From Polyangiaceae bacterium (GTDB taxonomy: Bacteria; Myxococcota_A; Polyangia; Polyangiales; Polyangiaceae), in the NCBI GenBank assembly GCA_025937895.1, contig JAICQL010000006.1, positions 23,953 to 87,952 of the forward strand: a stretch of DNA of 64,000 bases, given 5' to 3'. Position numbers and translations under genes: made by a program. Numbering within the stretch: position 1 is the first letter of the stretch; every line of letters starts with the position of its first letter. Below are positions 38,388 through 47,500 of this stretch, in pieces. Below the pieces are notes generated by a model that had not been told where the DNA came from, did no database searches, and saw only the letters and a program-made list of their open reading frames with translations.

Positions 38388-39317
38388 TCAAGCGCAGCGC
38401 CGGGCGGCGCTCTCACTGCTGCCCGCGTCATTGTCGGGCTGGGGATCACACGGGAAATCACCCCGCCGCTCCGCAGGCAGATCTCGGCAGAGCAGCGCCT
38501 TCAGCTTGCCCTTGGCCCGCGCTTCGAGCTGTCGGGCTCGCTCGCGCGAGACGCCCAGCCGCCGCCCGATCTCCGCGAGGGAGAGCTCGTCATCGCGATC
38601 GGCCATCATCCTGCTCTCCACGATGAAGCGCTCGCGAGCGTCGAGCTTGACGATTGCCGAGCGAACCGCTTCCGCACGACCTTCGCGCGTCTCGCCATCC
38701 GCCAGCGATTCTTCCTGACCGACGTCGTCTGAGACGAGCGTGTCGAGCAGCCGCGAGCTCGAGCCGTCAAACACCTGGGAGTCGAGCGAGACGTCGCGCG
38801 TGTCCAGGCGCTCGAGCATGGTCACGAGCTGGTTCACCGGCACCTCCAGGCGCTTGGCCAGCTCTTCCTGCGCTTGCGTCTCATCCGTGAACAGGTTGAA
38901 GACGCGCGCGCGCTCACGGCGCAGCCGGAAGAAATTCTTCGAGCGGAGCGCGCCAGCACCCGAGCCCACCAGGCTCCACGAGCGGAGCACGTAGTTGAGG
39001 ATGTAGGCACGAATCCAGTACGCCGCGTAGGTGACGAAGCGCGTGCCACGATCCGGATCAAACTTGCCCAGCGCGTGTACGACGCCGAAGCTGCCCTCGG
39101 CGATCAGCTCATCGAGGGGGATGCCGTAGCGCCGGAACTTGAGTGCCGTGGCCACGACATAGCGCAGGTGTGCCTTCACGAGCTCATCGGCCGCTGCCGC
39201 GTCTCGGTCCTGCCTCCAGCGCAGAGCGAGCTCCCGTTCGCGATCGCGCGTGAGCGGCGAGAAATGGGCAAGCTGCCCGCCGTACCCGGTGATTGCTCCA
39301 CGAGATGCCGCTGTCAT
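38388..39317 (-). CDS. rpoH: Sigma-32-family RNA polymerase sigma factor
   Basis: 309 residues. Region 2 (LVKAHLRYVVATALKFRRYG, DLIAEGSFGVVHALGKFDP-type line, YAAYWIRAYILNYVL), the RpoH-type segment SKNFFRLRRERARV, region 3 (EELAKRLEVPVNQLVTML) and region 4 (LAEIGRRLGVSRERARQLEA) are all visible. The layout is that of group-2/heat-shock type sigma factors; myxobacteria have several such paralogues (SigB, SigC, RpoH), so the exact role is not fixed. The ATG at 39317 fits. rnpB lies about 95 bases downstream on the same strand with its own terminator. Confidence 0.92.
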   Translation of the reverse strand: MTAASRGAITGYGGQLAHFSPLTRDRERELALRWRQDRDAAAADELVKAHLRYVVATALKFRRYGIPLDELIAEGSFGVVHALGKFDPDRGTRFVTYAAYWIRAYILNYVLRSWSLVGSGAGALRSKNFFRLRRERARVFNLFTDETQAQEELAKRLEVPVNQLVTMLERLDTRDVSLDSQVFDGSSSRLLDTLVSDDVGQEESLADGETREGRAEAVRSAIVKLDARERFIVESRMMADRDDELSLAEIGRRLGVSRERARQLEARAKGKLKALLCRDLPAERRGDFPCDPQPDNDAGSSESAARRCA

Positions 39318-39767
39318 GATTCAAACCCTTCCGTTTGAGTGCTCGATGCCCTCGGGGGCGCTCAGTCGCACTACAAAGGAATACGCACCACGATTCCCGT
39401 CGGTTCCAGGCGGGTTCGCGAGAAGTGGCGGCGAGGAGCCGCTGACCCCAATTTGTGATGCAACTAGGGGCAGAGCAGCGGCGGTGCAGGAGGCTTGGGC
39501 TCGTTCTCACCGACACCGGCTCACGGGCTCATCGCCGTGTGAATGCTGGACCGACCAGCACTACCGCTGTCACTGCAACGGTGCGCCGGCCAGACATGCG
39601 CAAACATCACCACTCCGCCCGGCAGCGGCCCGTCAGACAATCAGGAAGGTGCCCGTCCGACGCTGTCCCGGACGCTGACCCAGAGAGCCTGACCCAGAGA
39701 GCTTGCCCCAGAGGTCAACGCCCAGAGGCGAACGCCCAGAGGTGAACGCCCAGAGATTGACGGAGCG
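39318..39767. other. Intergenic region with a 14-bp array next to erpA
   Basis: 450 bases between the sigma factor (5' end) and erpA (3' end), both on the minus strand. The promoter of the sigma gene should lie in 39318-39420, where the sequence is AT-richer. The half near erpA holds a six-unit tandem array, listed separately. I see no gene or obvious terminator hairpin. Confidence 0.6.
39679..39755. repeat. 14-bp tandem repeat, six units
   Basis: The core cccagag starts at 39679, 39693, 39707, 39721, 39735 and 39749, exactly 14 bases apart. The seven bases between cores fall into two types (near gcctga and near gtgaacg). The array ends 12 bases before the erpA stop codon region. Confidence 0.9.
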
Positions 39768-40091
39768 TCAGACGTTGAAGGAAGAACCGCAGCCGCAGGT
39801 TCCCGAGACGTTGGGATTGCCGAACTTGAAGCCCGAGCCGTGCGCGCCCTCGACGTAGTCGATCTCGGTGCCGTCGAGGTACTGAAAGCTCAGCGGGTCG
39901 ATATACAGCTGAATGCCGTTCGACTCGAAGCGCTCGTCAAACTCCGTCGGGGCCTCTTCAAAGTACAGGTCGTATTGAAAGCCCGCGCAGCCACCGCCGA
40001 TCACGCGCAAGCGCAGGCCCTGATCGGCGAGGCCTTCAGCCTGGGAAATCTCTCGAACTTTTTCGGCGGCAAGGGGCGTGATGGCAATCAT
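39768..40091 (-). CDS. erpA: Iron-sulfur cluster insertion protein ErpA (A-type carrier)
   Basis: 107 residues. A-type carriers accept Fe-S clusters from the scaffold and pass them to apoproteins. The three cluster ligands are present: C35 in GGGCAGFQY and C99, C101 in GTCGCGSSF. The LRLRVIGGGCAGFQYDLYF line and the C-terminal GSGFKFGNPN are typical of ErpA/IscA. The ATG at 40091 overlaps the stop of the upstream gene (ATGA), so it is translationally coupled to a secreted propeller-like protein, an unusual neighbour. No isc or suf genes lie in the window. Confidence 0.95.
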   Translation of the reverse strand: MIAITPLAAEKVREISQAEGLADQGLRLRVIGGGCAGFQYDLYFEEAPTEFDERFESNGIQLYIDPLSFQYLDGTEIDYVEGAHGSGFKFGNPNVSGTCGCGSSFNV

Positions 40092-41416
40092 GGTGGGACC
40101 GAGCCGAGCTCGTAGCTCGAATATAGGTCTTCAATGCGTCGCGTGCCAATGGGCAAGGAGGCTCCAGACGCGCCAACAGTGGTGTTGCTCGTGGCGGCCG
40201 CGGGGCCAATGCGCCAGAGCTGCCCGGATCGGCACGCCGCGGCGAGCTGGCCGTTGCCTGCGGGCACCAGACTGGCCGGCTGCGCGCAGCTCACAGCCTC
40301 CAGCGAGTGCAGCTCGCTGCCGTGCTGCACCGTGAACGGCGCGCTCGCCACGAGCCACGCAACGGAGCCATCGGAGCTGGTCACCAGCTCACCCGGGCCG
40401 CTGCCCACCGAGCGCGCCGCAACCCCTGGCACCTCCATGTCCAGCTTCACGGCGGACAAGACGCCGTTGCTGCCCAGCACATGGCTCAGTTCCGCACCGG
40501 CCGCGCTGAGCCGCGCAGCGCCGCCCGCTCCCTCCAGCATGGCGAGCTTGCGCTGCTGCGAGGTGCTCGGGTTCCACTCCATCAGTGTGCCCGCGCCGGT
40601 GAGCGCCAGCAGCCGTTCGGGTCCCGCCAGTGCCGCTGCCTGTGCGCTCGTGCCCAGGCTTGCCAGCGACCGCGGGTAGGAGCGCCCGTTCCAGTCGAGC
40701 AACTCCCCGCCCTCCGTCAGGATCAAGATCTGTCCACCGCTGACCACTGTCTCGACGACAGAGGCGCCCACTTGCGCCTGCGCCAGCAGCTCGCCCGCCG
40801 GGCTGCGCTGCTGTAGCCACGGCCCTGCGCTGACCAGCAAGTTGCCATCGGGCAGGGGCAGCAAGCCGCCGCGCGTCCAACCGGCGGGCAGCTGTAGCTC
40901 CACGACGAAGCCGCTGGTGCCTCGAGCCGACCAACTGGCGAGCGTGCCCTCCCGGCCCAGCACCACCCGCTGATCATCGGCGAGCAACGCAGCCGCGACG
41001 GGGCTGCTTCGGTCGAGCGCGCGCGAGTACTGATCGCGCCCGTCGGGTCCCAGCTGCCAGACCCGGCTTGGGCCGGCGACGAAGACATTGCCTCGGGCAT
41101 CTACCAGCAAGTTGGCGCTGATGCCGCCGGGCAGCAGCCGCTGCCACAGCACGCCGAGCTGGGCGGGCGAGGGCAGGGAAGCGCGGCGCGAGCGCGATCC
41201 GTCGACCCCTGGCGCCACGCTTGCACCCGCGGGAGGACCGTGATGGAGGATGTGCGGCAACGCGGAGCTGAGCCCGCTCGCCTGCGCTGCTGCGCTGCTC
41301 AGTGAGCCCAGCGCGAAAACCGCAGGAAGCACGCCGCGCAGCAAAGCCGCAGAGCGCAGCCGAGCGACAGAGCGCAGCCGATCAACAGAGCGCAGGCGAT
41401 CAACAGAGCGCATCAT
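40088..41416 (-). CDS. Secreted propeller-like protein of unknown function
   Basis: 442 residues from ATG 41416, which overlaps the stop of the upstream gene (ATGA). The frame is open further upstream, but the coupled start gives a proper signal sequence. The N-terminus is a six-residue repeat RSVDRL in four units, then a hydrophobic segment (LLRGVLPAVFALGSLSSAAA) with a likely cleavage after AAAQA. The rest consists of repeated short beta-strand units (NLLVDARGNVFVAG, QRVVLGREGTLASW, GGLLPLPDGNLLVSAG, GGQILILTEGGELLDW), as in WD40/PQQ-type propellers. No catalytic motif is seen. It ends overlapping erpA by 4 bases. Confidence 0.75.
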   Translation of the reverse strand: MMRSVDRLRSVDRLRSVARLRSAALLRGVLPAVFALGSLSSAAAQASGLSSALPHILHHGPPAGASVAPGVDGSRSRRASLPSPAQLGVLWQRLLPGGISANLLVDARGNVFVAGPSRVWQLGPDGRDQYSRALDRSSPVAAALLADDQRVVLGREGTLASWSARGTSGFVVELQLPAGWTRGGLLPLPDGNLLVSAGPWLQQRSPAGELLAQAQVGASVVETVVSGGQILILTEGGELLDWNGRSYPRSLASLGTSAQAAALAGPERLLALTGAGTLMEWNPSTSQQRKLAMLEGAGGAARLSAAGAELSHVLGSNGVLSAVKLDMEVPGVAARSVGSGPGELVTSSDGSVAWLVASAPFTVQHGSELHSLEAVSCAQPASLVPAGNGQLAAACRSGQLWRIGPAAATSNTTVGASGASLPIGTRRIEDLYSSYELGSVPP

Positions 41417-43758
41417 AGCAGGAGCGAGACCTCGATCTCCGGGACGTTCTGGCTTGCCGCCGCGCCCAGGACCTTGCCGATGGCGGTGACCTTGCTCCCA
41501 CGCTCCAGCTTGCGCAGCCCACCATACGACAGGCGAGCCAGGCAATCACGACCCGTGCAGTCGCGCTCGGCAGCGAGGATCAAGAGCGAGCGCTGCCCTT
41601 CTACCCGCACCTCTTCGATTCGCCCGCGCACCACCACCGTCTTGCCCACAGCAGCGGGGATATCCTTGACCACGTCCGCCAGCGCCAGCGCGCCCTGGCG
41701 CCGTATGTTGGCGGCTGCCTCCAGGCTCTTTACCCGCTCCAGGCGAAAAGAGGCAAAGCGTGGGGCCAGGCCCGGCTGCGTGGCACGCACCCGCACGTTC
41801 GTCTCACCCACGGAGTCGATGCTCATCAGCTGCGCGAAGCGACCGCTGGCATCGACGGGCAGGGGGCTGCCCGCGACGAACACCTCCGCCCCGCTGGTCG
41901 TGCGCCCCGCCAGCATGAAGCGCTCCAGATCCGTGACGCTGTCGGTGCCGGGTGCCTCGAGCAACAGCGGGGTGACGCCGATCTTCACGCGCAGCTCGCC
42001 CTTGTATTGCTTGTTGCTGGGCGAGGTGATGGCGTAGGGAACGGCTTGCTCGAAGGTGGTGATCTCGCTGGACTGCCCGAGCAGCTGTCCGCTGACATCC
42101 ACCTCGTGCACGCCGCGGCCACTGGGGTCCAGGGTGACGGGTGCGCCGCCCAGCTCTACCTGCGTGCCAGGTAGCGCTTCGATGTCGAGCCGCAGGCGGG
42201 GTTGATCTCCCACGAGCGTGCTGGTGTCGGGACGGATCCGGTATTCGATGGGGGGCAGCGGCAGCTCCACCTGCTCGGCCTCGGCGCCTGGACGCTGCAG
42301 GCCGAGCGCGAGCGTATTCTGGCCCAGCGGCAGCGGACTGCTCAGCAGGAAGTAGGCCTTGCGATCGCTCACCTCGGTGGTGCCGCCCTCGAGCTGCAGC
42401 AGCGTGCCATCGGGGCAATCGCTGCACACGAGATCGATGCGCTCCTTGCCCGAGGGATCACTGGCGAGGCTGGCAGACACTGGCTTGGTGCCGGTCCAGA
42501 GCAGGGCGAACAGCAGCGCCGCCGCCAGCAGCACCACGCCCGAGCCAAGCAGCGCCAGGGCACCGCGCGGCACCTGAAAGCGAATGGACCCGGTGGCGCT
42601 GACCGCGGGCGGTGCGGCAGGAGGTGCACCCGACGGCGGAGGCTGCCAGCCCTCCACGGAAGCAGGCGCTTCCCCCCCCAGCGCGCTCGCGCGCAGCGGC
42701 GCGATACCGGGGATTGCCACGCCGAGCTGTGTCTTGGCGTGAGGGTGGCTGGCGTGCGCAGGCAATGAATTGAGCGGCGGCAGCGCAGCCTCTGGGCGCG
42801 CTGCAGAGACCGCGTCGGGCGCTGCGGACGCTGGTGCGGACACGGGCTCGGGGTGCTCCGCGTCCGCGCCGGCGTCCGCGGTGGGGCGCCCGAGCTGCGG
42901 CAAGCGCGCGGCTGCGCCCAGCATCGTCGCTGCGTTACGCACTGGCTCGAAGGGCGCCGTCGCCGTGGCGCGTGGACGATCCGCCCAGTATGTCCCCGGC
43001 ACCGGCGGGCGGGGAGCTGCGGGGCGTGCAGGCGCGGAGACTGCGGGGGCGGCGGGCGACACGATGCCCTGCGGCGAGACGCCGAGCAAGGTGCGCTGCG
43101 GCTGCACGGGGCCTGCTCCTGGCGCAGCCCCGGGGCTCGCGACCGACTGCTGCGGGCGCGAGAGGCCCGAGGAAGGAAACCCAGCCGAGGGCGGTCCAGC
43201 CGCCGGGGTGCCGGCGAGCGGCGACCCGGAAGCTGGCATGCCGAACAGGGTTTGACTCAGCCCCCCGGGAGGCGCGGCGGGGGGCGGCTGGGGCGAGCCT
43301 GCCGAGACAGCCGCGGGAGCCCCAGCGGCGGGAGCCCCAGCAGAGGCAGCCGCGACGGGCGCGGAGACGGGCGCCGAGGTGCCCGAGGGTGCCCCTGCAA
43401 TACCAGGCGCAGCCACCCCGAACATGGTCTGCGCCAGCCCGCCGGCAAGGGGCGCAGGGCCCGAGGCAGCAGGGGTGGCCGGAGCGGGAGCAGCGGGGGG
43501 GTGCGCAACGGCGGGCGAGGCGGCAGGGGCCTCTGCCGGCGTGGCGGCTACGGCGCCCGGCGCGGGAGTAGGTGCCGGGCCACCGCCGAACATCGTCTGC
43601 ATCGGAATGCCCGTGGAGAGCGGCAGTGTTCCCGGCCGCTCGTGAGTGCCACCGACCAGCGTCTGCCCCGCGCCGCTGTGCGGTAGCGGCATCTCACAGC
43701 GGCTGCAGTACTGATTGGTCGGTGGATTTTCCGCGCCACATTTCAAGCAGACTGTCAT
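41413..43758 (-). CDS. Zinc-ribbon one-pass membrane protein with repeated TMFG/TLLG motifs
   Basis: 781 residues. A zinc ribbon opens the protein (C4, C7, C18, C21). The cytoplasmic half is Ala/Pro-rich and carries a short motif six times: QTMFG (about 55 and 109), QTLFG (164), RTLLG (218), ATMLG (275) and KTQLG (340). One membrane helix follows (about 399-421, GALALLGSGVVLLAAALLF). The periplasmic part has beta-rich repeats and an OB-like end (AVGKTVVVRGRIEEVRVEGQ, with a CTGRDC Cys pair). The repeated motif could dock a partner. It leads a three-gene coupled unit with the propeller-like protein and erpA. Function unknown. Confidence 0.8.
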   Translation of the reverse strand: MTVCLKCGAENPPTNQYCSRCEMPLPHSGAGQTLVGGTHERPGTLPLSTGIPMQTMFGGGPAPTPAPGAVAATPAEAPAASPAVAHPPAAPAPATPAASGPAPLAGGLAQTMFGVAAPGIAGAPSGTSAPVSAPVAAASAGAPAAGAPAAVSAGSPQPPPAAPPGGLSQTLFGMPASGSPLAGTPAAGPPSAGFPSSGLSRPQQSVASPGAAPGAGPVQPQRTLLGVSPQGIVSPAAPAVSAPARPAAPRPPVPGTYWADRPRATATAPFEPVRNAATMLGAAARLPQLGRPTADAGADAEHPEPVSAPASAAPDAVSAARPEAALPPLNSLPAHASHPHAKTQLGVAIPGIAPLRASALGGEAPASVEGWQPPPSGAPPAAPPAVSATGSIRFQVPRGALALLGSGVVLLAAALLFALLWTGTKPVSASLASDPSGKERIDLVCSDCPDGTLLQLEGGTTEVSDRKAYFLLSSPLPLGQNTLALGLQRPGAEAEQVELPLPPIEYRIRPDTSTLVGDQPRLRLDIEALPGTQVELGGAPVTLDPSGRGVHEVDVSGQLLGQSSEITTFEQAVPYAITSPSNKQYKGELRVKIGVTPLLLEAPGTDSVTDLERFMLAGRTTSGAEVFVAGSPLPVDASGRFAQLMSIDSVGETNVRVRATQPGLAPRFASFRLERVKSLEAAANIRRQGALALADVVKDIPAAVGKTVVVRGRIEEVRVEGQRSLLILAAERDCTGRDCLARLSYGGLRKLERGSKVTAIGKVLGAAASQNVPEIEVSLLL

Positions 43759-43897
43759 TGCCGCTTCTCTATAGCAGTAGCGCTGGACGGCGGGGCTTCG
43801 ACCCGATCCGGGCCGCCTAATATCGAAGTCTGAACGGTCCGTCTTACCTGGTGAGTGGGGCGGATCCTAGCAGATCGGCCCACTCGACGAGAGCCCG

Positions 43898-45241
43898 ATG
43901 CAAGTCACGCTCAGCAAGGTCGTCGAAGCAGCCCGCCAGCGGAAGGCTGCGGTCACGGCTGAGGCCGGCGGCTACATCATCCTGCAAGCGGTGCAGCGCC
44001 TGGCGGCGCAGCCACGTCACATCGACGGCGAGCAGATCCAGCTCACGCGCACCGGCGAGATCGTGATCGACGGGGGCGCCCCCGCCGCCGCGCGCGACAC
44101 CGAGGCTGCCCTGCGGCGGTTGCTGGCAACGCTCGTGAGCCTCTCGCACAGCGCGCCGCCCGCGCTGCGTGCCGCTGCGGAACGTGCGGCCACTGGCAGC
44201 CTCGCTGGCCTGGAGAGCGAGCTGATGGCGGCGCTGATCCCGATCAATCACGCTGCCTCCGGACGCGCGCTGGCGCGGTTGTTCCGTGAGACGGACAAGG
44301 CGCTGCGCAGCATCTCGAGCGCCGGCCCGCCGAGCTCGGAGCTGCTCAGCCCAGCGTCGCCAGTGAGCGGCGCTGCGACTCCGGAGCCCGCTCTCGCGGC
44401 GCCTGCAAGCGTCACGACCGCCGCCGTCGATGTTGCTCCGCGGCCCGAGCCGCCTCCAGCGCCGGCGAGCGAGCTCTCGCCGCGGCCCCCGCTGCCCTCG
44501 GCGCCAGGTAGCGCAGCAGAGCTCGAGATGAGCGCGCTGGACATCGACGTGGAGGTTGAGGCCAGCGACGACGGAGACCTCGCTCTGGGCAGCGACCTTG
44601 CTCTGGGCAGCGACCTCGCTCTGGGCAGCAGCGAGCCGACCGCCGGCAGCGCGCCAGTGCCGCCGCCCCCGCGCGCACCGCGCAGCAGTCAACCCCAGCT
44701 GAGCGTGGAGGAGCTGGACGAGCTGGATGCGGCGGACGTGCTCGAGCTGGACGCGCTCGAGCTGGATGTGCTCGAGTCCAGGCCAGAGCAGCCGGCATTG
44801 GCGGCGCCGCCACCTGCGAGCAGCGTGGACTGGAGCGGCCCAGCCGCTCTCGAGGCGCTGGAGCAGGCAGGGGTGGAGCTCGCGACAGAGGCGAGCGAGG
44901 TGGCGGACGAGCTCGACGTCTTGCTGGCCGCGGAGCTGCCCGCGCCAGGGCCGCAGCCCGCCGAGCCGCGGATCGATCTCGCCGCTCTATCTCGGCTGGG
45001 GGAGAACGCGGCTGCAAGCTCGCTGGAGGCCAGCGCGGCACCCGCGGACGCGCAACCGGACGTGCAGCCATGTCGCAGCGACGTGCGAACGCTGCTGGAT
45101 GGCTTCCTCGCGCACACGCGCTGCGAGCGTGAGATGGCTGCCAACCTGCGGCGCAAGCTCGGCCTGGAGCCCTGGCTGCCGCCCGCCGGTGCCAGCAGTT
45201 CCAAAGTGGACCCCTCAGGGGCAACCGGGCACCTACCGTAG
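43898..45241 (+). CDS. Cytoplasmic protein with acidic repeats, function unknown
   Basis: 447 residues, no signal sequence or membrane helix. The N-terminal 110 residues look folded (VTLSKVVEAARQRKAAVTAE, GYIILQAVQRLA, IDGEQIQLTRTGEIVIDGG) and resemble a myxobacterial family in which this part is followed by a low-complexity tail. After it come an Ala/Pro linker, three identical 18-bp units coding ALGSDL (44576-44629), and an acidic stretch in which ELD recurs (about 265-295, ELDELDAADVLELDALELD). A helical end follows (TLLDGFLAHTRCEREMAANL). It diverges from the zinc-ribbon gene and may share its regulation. Confidence 0.7.
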   Translation: MQVTLSKVVEAARQRKAAVTAEAGGYIILQAVQRLAAQPRHIDGEQIQLTRTGEIVIDGGAPAAARDTEAALRRLLATLVSLSHSAPPALRAAAERAATGSLAGLESELMAALIPINHAASGRALARLFRETDKALRSISSAGPPSSELLSPASPVSGAATPEPALAAPASVTTAAVDVAPRPEPPPAPASELSPRPPLPSAPGSAAELEMSALDIDVEVEASDDGDLALGSDLALGSDLALGSSEPTAGSAPVPPPPRAPRSSQPQLSVEELDELDAADVLELDALELDVLESRPEQPALAAPPPASSVDWSGPAALEALEQAGVELATEASEVADELDVLLAAELPAPGPQPAEPRIDLAALSRLGENAAASSLEASAAPADAQPDVQPCRSDVRTLLDGFLAHTRCEREMAANLRRKLGLEPWLPPAGASSSKVDPSGATGHLP

Positions 45242-45303
45242 GCCGGTTTTTCGGCTGAGCCAGGCCTCCTTGGACCTCGATTCAATGGATTCGAGGCACT
45301 ACA

Positions 45304-47481
45304 GTGAGCCGCATGCGACGGCCGTGGCTCGCAGCCACCTTTTCGGGCAGCCTCGGCCTTGGGCTGTGTCTGGGCGCGAGCTGTGTGGACGCCTTCGTGT
45401 CCAGTCCCTTTGCCGCGCCCGCTCGCGAGAGCGACGCCGGGCTTGGCTCCGGAGCCCCCGACGCAGCGACGAGCGAGCTCGACGACGAAGATCCGCGTCC
45501 GGAGTTCGTGTTCGGCGCGCCGTGTGTGGATGATGCGCAATGTGATGACGGCATCGAATGCACGATCGGCGTGTGCGATCCGGAGCGGCGCGTGTGCCGC
45601 TACTCGGCCGACGATGCCAGCTGTGACGACGGCGTCTTCTGTAACGGCAGTGAACGCTGTGAGCTGCGCATGGGCTGCCGTCCGGGCCCGCCCACGACCT
45701 GCTCCGATGCCACGCCGTGTACCATCGACGTATGTGACGAGGCGACGCGCAGCTGCTTGCGCCGCCCGCGCGACATGGACGGCGACGGGGATGTCGACGC
45801 GAACTGCGAGACCGGGCGCGACTGCAATGATCTGAACCCAGACGTCTCCAGCCAGGCGCCGGAGCTGTGCGGCGATGGCGTGGACGGCGACTGCGATGGT
45901 GAAGTGGATGAGGCCGACTGCCAGCTGCCGCGCTTCGACACCTGTGACGACCCGCTGGTGCTGTCCGCAGCCGGCAGCTATGTCCTGGAGCCGGTCGGAG
46001 CGCAGCTGAACTATGGCGCCGGTTGTGCGCCGGCGGCGCCGAACTTGCGCGAGCTGGTGCTGGAGCTGCGGGTGCCCGCGGGGCCTGCCCGAGACTACGA
46101 TCTGCTCGCGCGCACGCCGCTCGGAGAGCTCGCGCTGGCCACGATCGCCGGGTGCGGGGGCGAGCCGGCGGAGGAGAGCTGCCGGCCCGGCTCCTTCCTG
46201 TCGACGGGCGAGAGCGTCTCTCGCCTGCGCCTGCGCTCGCCGGCTCCTGGCGCGTATTCCATCTACCTGTGGACCACCACGGCTACGCCCGTGCAGCTGG
46301 AGCTGGCGGAGCTGCCCGCCAGCGCCGAACCGAGCAACCAGAGCTGCCAGACGACACAGGAGCTGACTGCGGGCGAAGCCGTGACGGTGAGCCTGGCCTC
46401 GACGGGAGAGCCGCTCGAGAGCCGCTGCGGAACGCAAATCGGCGACCTGTACTACTCGTTCACCCTGGCCCAGCCCTCCGACGTGCGCCTCTCGGCCCAG
46501 GCGCTCGACCAGCTCGGGCTACCGCGCATCTCGCTGCGCAATCAGAGCTGTGCAGAGCCCGAGGCCGAGCTGTCTTGCAGTCAGGGCGCGGTGGCGCTCG
46601 TGCGCCATCACTCCTTGCCGGCGGGCACATACAGCGCAGGGCTGTCGAGCAGCGCCCCCGGTGACGTGGAGCTGCTGCTGGAGCTGAGCCCGCCGACGGC
46701 CGCACCGGACACCGATCGCTGTGAGACCGCGCCGGAGTTGCTCGCCAACCGCACCAGCCAGGCGACATTCGTCGACCACATCGCGGATATCGACGCCAAC
46801 TGTGCCCCCGCCTTCAGCGACGCCGCCTGGGCTCTGGAGCTGACGGAGACTTCGGACGTGCTGCTGACGGCGCGCTTCTCGCCAGGAGACGTGGGAGCGA
46901 TAGGGCTGATGGAGGAAGCGTGCGGAGTGGCGGATGTACGCGCCTGTTCGCGGGGCGGCATCAACCCGGCTCGGGTCTCGGAGCAGGGGGTGCCCGCGGG
47001 GCGCTATCGGGTGGTGCTGGAGTCAGCGCGCGGACTGCCGGCGACCTTGACCGCCGCGGTGCGCCCCGCGCGAGCCCGCACCCTGGTGCCCACGTCGGAT
47101 GACTGCATCGGCATCTTGACCATCCCCGAGGACGGCGGGTTTTTTCAGGGCAACACTCAGAATCACGACAACGACTTCTCTGCCAGCTGCGATTTCGCAA
47201 CCCCGGCGGGCTCGCCCGACCAGCTGCTGCGGCTCGTGCTGGACCGCCCACGCCGGGTGCTGCTCGACATGCGCGGCAGCAACTTCGATACCTTGCTGAA
47301 CGTCAGGCAGGGTGCCGAGTGCCCCGGGCAAGAGTTGGCGGGCATGTGTGCCGTGGCCGTGGGCGAGGACCAGAGCTACCTCGACGTGCAGCTGCCGGCC
47401 GGGGAGTACTTCCTGCAGCTGGACGGGTACGCGGGCAGCTTTGGCGCCTGGTTTCTGGACGTATTCCTGATGGACCCGTAG
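45304..47481 (+). CDS. Secreted Cys-rich protein with MopE-type metal-binding motif
   Basis: 725 residues from GTG 45304, with a signal sequence (RPWLAATFSGSLGLGLCLGA) ending near a Cys that could be lipidated, although the lipobox is weak. A Cys-rich region (about 70-160, repeats such as DDGIECTIGVCD and DATPCTIDVCDE) is followed by the putative metal-binding motif DMDGDGDVDANCETGRDCND and ELCGDGVDGDCDGEVDEADC, with the Asp/Cys pattern of MopE-related proteins. Four or five beta-sandwich repeats follow, like pre-peptidase C-terminal domains (CGTQIGDLYYSFTLAQPSDV, LPAGTYSAGLSSSAPGDVEL, FDTLLNVRQGAECPG). Such proteins sit on the cell surface of myxobacteria; the ligand is unknown. Confidence 0.85.
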   Translation: MSRMRRPWLAATFSGSLGLGLCLGASCVDAFVSSPFAAPARESDAGLGSGAPDAATSELDDEDPRPEFVFGAPCVDDAQCDDGIECTIGVCDPERRVCRYSADDASCDDGVFCNGSERCELRMGCRPGPPTTCSDATPCTIDVCDEATRSCLRRPRDMDGDGDVDANCETGRDCNDLNPDVSSQAPELCGDGVDGDCDGEVDEADCQLPRFDTCDDPLVLSAAGSYVLEPVGAQLNYGAGCAPAAPNLRELVLELRVPAGPARDYDLLARTPLGELALATIAGCGGEPAEESCRPGSFLSTGESVSRLRLRSPAPGAYSIYLWTTTATPVQLELAELPASAEPSNQSCQTTQELTAGEAVTVSLASTGEPLESRCGTQIGDLYYSFTLAQPSDVRLSAQALDQLGLPRISLRNQSCAEPEAELSCSQGAVALVRHHSLPAGTYSAGLSSSAPGDVELLLELSPPTAAPDTDRCETAPELLANRTSQATFVDHIADIDANCAPAFSDAAWALELTETSDVLLTARFSPGDVGAIGLMEEACGVADVRACSRGGINPARVSEQGVPAGRYRVVLESARGLPATLTAAVRPARARTLVPTSDDCIGILTIPEDGGFFQGNTQNHDNDFSASCDFATPAGSPDQLLRLVLDRPRRVLLDMRGSNFDTLLNVRQGAECPGQELAGMCAVAVGEDQSYLDVQLPAGEYFLQLDGYAGSFGAWFLDVFLMDP

Positions 47482-47500
47482 AGCGTGTACCGTGCCCTCC

